Assembly (NCBI RefSeq): GCF_030815985.1
Contig: NZ_JAUSXM010000001.1
Span: 372,001 to 436,000, forward strand
Origin: Paenibacillus sp. W2I17
GTDB taxonomy: Bacteria; Bacillota; Bacilli; Paenibacillales; Paenibacillaceae
Length of the DNA: 64,000 bases
Direction: 5' to 3'
In this document: piece after piece, positions 60,775 to 64,000 of the stretch
Layout: each line of letters begins with the position of its first letter
Numbering within the stretch: position 1 is the stretch's first letter
Translations under genes and position numbers: made by a program
The notes under the pieces: generated by a model
Told to the model about the DNA's origin: nothing
Seen by the model: the letters and a program-made list of their open reading frames with translations, nothing else
Database searches by the model: none

Positions 60775-61983
60775 TTACATTTCCTTGCTATGTTGTGCGA
60801 GAGCAGCACGTACTGCATTATTTTTTACAGTCCATAGATGAGAGACCATCAAAGTAACAAGCAGGATCAGACAGAATCCGGCCAAAATCCAGATTGTATT
60901 CACGACAGGCCCTGTACTCATACTCCATCCAGTCACATACTGCAAGATGGCACCTCCAATACCTCCCGAGGCGATCAGGATACTGGTTGTCCGCTCGGTC
61001 ATGCCGGGAATCAGAACATTTGCATAGACAAGTGCAATACAGAACAGCCCCGACATGAACAGACCGGTTCCGAAGATGAGCACATAAGTTACCCACTGTC
61101 CAGTTACAAATACCATAGCGACCGTAAACAAAAGCGTGCCAACCGTGCTCCAGATCAGGAATGGCATATAGTTGACGGATTCGGCTATTTTCCCGGAGAA
61201 AAGACGACCGATGATCATCGCAATCCACAGGATGGAGACACTCAGCGATGCGACAGATTCCTGAAGTTGCAGTCGTTCTACGAGTATGGAGGGCAGGAAG
61301 TTCATCAATCCCAGCTCCAATCCCATGTAGATGAAAAAGAAGATGACGAAGATTGTCAGCAGACCCAGATGTTTTCTCGAATATTGAGCTTTACCTGCTT
61401 CATGTGCCACTGTATTCTCGCCAGCCTGTTCCAGATACAGTGCGGCTGGCCGGGGCATAGTGATCCACAGCAGCATGAGAACCAGTGACAACACAGCCAC
61501 TGTATAAAAAGTAAGATGCCACAGATCCATCCAGATAAATAAAGCAGCAACAGCCGGGATGAGAAGTGCTCCGAGAGCAAAGAAGACATCCAACTTGGAC
61601 ATGGCGACCGCCTTTTGATTCTCAGTGAATTCGATCGTGAATGCACCTACAGAGGGTTCGATGATACCTGAACCGAAACCTACGATAATCGTGAGAAGAA
61701 GAACTACAGACCAGGATGGCAGAAAACCGAGTAATGTATAGGCGGCTACAATACAGATCAGAGCAAGGGTCAGCATCGCTTTTCTTCCGATACGGGCTGT
61801 CAGGGCAGGAGCTACGATTACACCGACAAGAAATCCAAGAAACTGCAGAAATAACAAAAATCCGCCATCACTGTAACCGCGCTCATAATGTGACAATAAA
61901 ACAGGGAGAAGTGCACCGAGCACAACGCTGGTTATGCCGATTAACAGATAAAAACCGCAGCTTAGAGCGAATATTCTTTTCAA
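60775..61983 (-). CDS. Major facilitator superfamily transporter
   Basis: 402 residues from a TTG start behind AGGAGGC. There are twelve hydrophobic segments in two halves, with a loop near residues 180-205 (PRPAALYLEQAGENTVAHEAGKAQ). The first half carries the MFS motif-A-like LTARIGRKAML. It resembles FucP/glucose-type or drug-efflux MFS members of ~400 residues. As the first gene of the minus-strand set it may import the sugar used, or export the product of the aminotransferase pathway. It is preceded by an AT-rich region with no other gene. Confidence 0.85.
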   Translation of the reverse strand: MKRIFALSCGFYLLIGITSVVLGALLPVLLSHYERGYSDGGFLLFLQFLGFLVGVIVAPALTARIGRKAMLTLALICIVAAYTLLGFLPSWSVVLLLTIIVGFGSGIIEPSVGAFTIEFTENQKAVAMSKLDVFFALGALLIPAVAALFIWMDLWHLTFYTVAVLSLVLMLLWITMPRPAALYLEQAGENTVAHEAGKAQYSRKHLGLLTIFVIFFFIYMGLELGLMNFLPSILVERLQLQESVASLSVSILWIAMIIGRLFSGKIAESVNYMPFLIWSTVGTLLFTVAMVFVTGQWVTYVLIFGTGLFMSGLFCIALVYANVLIPGMTERTTSILIASGGIGGAILQYVTGWSMSTGPVVNTIWILAGFCLILLVTLMVSHLWTVKNNAVRAALAQHSKEM

Positions 61984-62243
61984 AAGCCCGCCTCCTAGTT
62001 GGATAAAAATTTTATATTATGTAATTAATGTTTATTTCATATATAACTTATACCATAAATGCACAAATGTACATGCTTTTTATTGTAAAATAATGTTAAG
62101 TTTTGAAGGTTGGAAATATTTATTGTGTTATATTTTTTTCTAAAACGATTTCGTGTCGAAAGGGTAGATATGATTCAATTCATATGACCTTTTAACAGGG
62201 TTTGCCATCTGTATTGATCGAGGATAGTGAAACGTACATATAC
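61984..62243. other. AT-rich non-coding gap upstream of the MFS gene
   Basis: No gene is supported. It must hold the minus-strand promoter of the transporter gene. Several TATA-rich -10 candidates exist, but I could not pair one with a convincing -35. Confidence 0.4.
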
Positions 62244-62281
62244 AAAAAAACGTTCCCTGTCTGAGTAGACGTGAAACGTTC
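62244..62281 (-). terminator. Terminator of the DUF1963-like gene (minus strand)
   Basis: On the minus strand, AACGTTTC pairs with GGAACGTT and is followed by TTTTTT. Confidence 0.72.
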
Positions 62282-62326
62282 TGATAGCCTTTTTTTATGA
62301 TGATACCTGACCTCAACCTATCGCCA

Positions 62327-62959
62327 TTAAGCAGTCTGTACAAAGAAAATTCCATCGAATGGCGCGTGAGCAGACTCGGGACCCCTTCGCAAAAATAAAT
62401 AACCGTTTGCATCGGGAAGACCCAATATATCCCGATAAGGCTCAGGAAAATCTCCGGAATATATTTGACACACCAGTTGATGTTCCTCTAGCAAATGATC
62501 AATTCCTTTCACACCGTTTGGTAAAGTGGGAGAAAAAAATGAGAATGCAGGGAATGCCTGATCGTCTAACTCCATTTCAATCAAACGTACGCCGCTTAAC
62601 GGAATGGGTGGAACGGGACATACGGAAGTGAGTGGATGCGAAGATACCGAGACATAAGTGCACCCGGCGAGAATATTCTCGTTCCATTCCAGCTCATCTC
62701 CCGTATAGGTTACCTGATCCAGAAAGTATTCGGAGGCGGAGTAGGTCGAGAAGACCGAGATATATTTATCTTGTGGTAAAGAAGGGATATGGACCTGCTG
62801 TGAAAGTGTATTACAATTGATGGAGAACAGATGCAATAAAGGCTGCCCCTCGGGGTTGAGAGGCCAGTCGGAAACGTATGCAGTTTCTCCACCAATCCAC
62901 ATGCCAGAGTCTTGGTTTGGATCATCGGGGTCAACTGTAAATCGAGTAACTTTGTACAT
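62327..62959 (-). CDS. Hypothetical protein, DUF1963/YwqG-like
   Basis: 210 residues behind AAGGAG. The opening MWIGGETAYVSDWPLNPEGQPLLHLFSIN has the shape of the DUF1963/YwqG family (G-G-x-P-x-x-x-W-P-x-x-x-G-x-P-L). The C-terminus YLFLRRGPESAHAPFDGIFFVQTA fits a soluble beta-rich protein. Members are found near contact-dependent toxin/immunity loci and as free cytosolic proteins, with unknown function. It is monocistronic and divergent from rluF. Confidence 0.55.
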   Translation of the reverse strand: MYKVTRFTVDPDDPNQDSGMWIGGETAYVSDWPLNPEGQPLLHLFSINCNTLSQQVHIPSLPQDKYISVFSTYSASEYFLDQVTYTGDELEWNENILAGCTYVSVSSHPLTSVCPVPPIPLSGVRLIEMELDDQAFPAFSFFSPTLPNGVKGIDHLLEEHQLVCQIYSGDFPEPYRDILGLPDANGYLFLRRGPESAHAPFDGIFFVQTA

Positions 62960-63163
62960 GAGAAACTCCTTCCAGAGTGTATTTTGGCATTCCTATGTAA
63001 CGTTGTATGTGTTTTTATATAACCATTCATTGCTTCGTTTCAGTATAAATGAGATGATGTGGAATGAAAATCAGTACAAGGTACTAACTCATTGCACGAA
63101 GCGAATGAACGTACCAGCACTCTAAGAACCAGTGGCAATACTATAGATGAGAAGTGGTGACAC

Positions 63164-63865
63164 ATGTTAATTAACAAATACATAAGTGAAACGGGATTCT
63201 GCTCCCGCAGGGAAACGAACCGTTTAATTGCAGCTGGACGCATAACGATCAATGGCAGGGTATGTGAAAAAGGGGCGGAAGTTGAACCTCACGATGTGGT
63301 ACTCATTGATGGGAAGGAGATTCCTCGTAATGACAGCGAACCTGTCTACATTGCTCTGAACAAACCCATCGGTATTGTCTGCACAGCAGCAGAACATGTG
63401 AAGGGGAACATCATTCAATATATGAATTATCCTTCTCGCATATTTGCGATAGGCAGGCTGGATAAGGCATCTGAGGGGTTGATTTTGCTTACGAATGACG
63501 GAGGCATTGTGAACAAGATGATGCGTTCAGAGCATAATCATGATAAAGAATATGTAGTGACTGTAGACAAACCCATAACCGACGAATTTGTAAAGTCCAT
63601 GTCTGATGGCGTTGAAATTCTGGATGTGGTGACCAAGCCCTGCGAAGTGTATAGGCAAAGTGACAATGTATTTCGTATTATTCTGACACAGGGTCTCAAT
63701 CTGCAGATCCGGAGAATGTGCAAAGCCTTGGGGTACCGAGTCTTGAAGCTGGAGCGTGTGCGAATTATGAATATTACGCTGGATCAACTGGAGCGGGGGC
63801 AATGGCGTCATCTGGAGCAAGAGGAACTGGAGATTCTGCTGTCTCAATTAAATGAGATAAAATGA
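63164..63865 (+). CDS. rluF: 23S rRNA pseudouridine synthase, RluF-like
   Basis: 233 residues, with GAAGTGGTGA before the ATG. An S4 RNA-binding domain occupies 1-55 (INKYISETGFCSRRETNRLI). The RsuA/RluF catalytic domain follows, with D100 in GRLDKASEGLILLTNDG, then HDKEYVVTVDKPITDEF and QIRRMCKALGYRVLKLERVRI. The HVKGNI and MRSEHNHDKEY wording is typical of RluF, which modifies U2604 in E. coli numbering of 23S rRNA. It is shorter than E. coli RluF (~290) because it lacks the C-terminal extension. Monocistronic. Confidence 0.9.
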   Translation: MLINKYISETGFCSRRETNRLIAAGRITINGRVCEKGAEVEPHDVVLIDGKEIPRNDSEPVYIALNKPIGIVCTAAEHVKGNIIQYMNYPSRIFAIGRLDKASEGLILLTNDGGIVNKMMRSEHNHDKEYVVTVDKPITDEFVKSMSDGVEILDVVTKPCEVYRQSDNVFRIILTQGLNLQIRRMCKALGYRVLKLERVRIMNITLDQLERGQWRHLEQEELEILLSQLNEIK

Positions 63866-63932
63866 ATGACTTCTGCTGCATGTCAACGGTGGTCAACCAT
63901 GATGTCCAGTCATATCAGTAAAAAATGAAGCA

Positions 63933-63965
63933 AACACTAACCCCTATGTGGATTAGTGTTTTTGT
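63933..63965 (+). terminator. Terminator of rluF
   Basis: AACACTAA-cccctatgtgga-TTAGTGTT followed by TTT. Confidence 0.8.
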
Positions 63966-64000
63966 TGTTAAGCTTGTGTCCTTTTCGTTCTGAAATGTAA

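Noticed and set aside
60838..61488. 216-codon plus-strand ORF within the MFS gene
   Set aside because: Antisense shadow rich in His, Asp and Gln, with no ribosome site.
53610..64000. A missing thioesterase, adenylation domain or phosphopantetheinyl transferase downstream of SynB
   Set aside because: I looked for GxSxG hydrolase, A-core and Sfp motifs in the remaining genes and saw none.

Overview
The window reads as chromosomal DNA of a low-to-moderate GC Gram-positive, most likely a Paenibacillus. The reasons are strong GGAGG ribosome binding sites, frequent GTG and TTG starts, LicT-type antitermination of beta-glucoside genes, copper-amine-oxidase-type stalk proteins, YjfB motility peptides behind SigD-like promoters, and an iturin-family hybrid synthetase. 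I saw no tRNA, rRNA, CRISPR array, transposase or phage gene.

Region 1 (1-4.8 kb) holds the pentose phosphate cluster: the 3' part of zwf, a transaldolase, and gnd with an apparent one-base frameshift near its start. A membrane metallophosphoesterase and a convergent secreted stalk-domain protein follow. Region 2 (4.8-24.6 kb) is a carbohydrate region. It has two beta-glucoside systems: licT-bglP-GH1, then licT-bglP plus bglP-GH1. Each unit is preceded by RAT antiterminator/terminator leaders, and the first promoter overlaps a perfect CcpA cre site. Between the systems lie a 5'-nucleotidase, an AraC regulator divergent from a GH78 alpha-L-rhamnosidase, an immunity-like protein, a GNAT, a membrane acyltransferase and a P-loop kinase-like protein. 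Region 3 (24.6-30.3 kb) holds RidA, a membrane-anchored subtilase, a GNAT, a Cof-type HAD phosphatase, a seven-repeat YVTN beta-propeller protein and two small proteins.

Region 4 (30.4-53.9 kb) is the most notable: a trans-acting malonyl transacylase (ItuD/FenF type) and two giant synthetases. SynA is AL-ACP-KS-ACP-AMT-C-PCP-C-A-PCP-C and SynB is halfC-A-PCP-E-C-A-PCP-E-C. This is the iturin/mycosubtilin logic for a beta-amino fatty acyl peptide. The specificity codes I read differ from iturin: Glu, an unassigned AEV-type code, then Thr. The line stops after a condensation domain, with no further A-PCP and no thioesterase in the window. The peptide made by these proteins alone would be beta-amino-acyl-Glu-D-X-D-Thr.

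Region 5 (53.9-58.1 kb) carries the footprint of a tandem duplication. A second yjfB, a 5'-truncated HAD (beta-PGM-like) copy and a 5'-truncated Cof HAD copy are joined head to head at about 55,133. The intact partners lie at 57.0-58.1 kb and 27.5-28.4 kb, so the synthetase block sits between direct repeats. Region 6 (57.3-62.0 kb) is a minus-strand set: MFS transporter, class III aminotransferase, zinc polyol-type dehydrogenase and HAD phosphatase. It resembles the aminotransferase/phosphatase/dehydrogenase signature of azasugar pathways. The window ends with a DUF1963-like protein and RluF.
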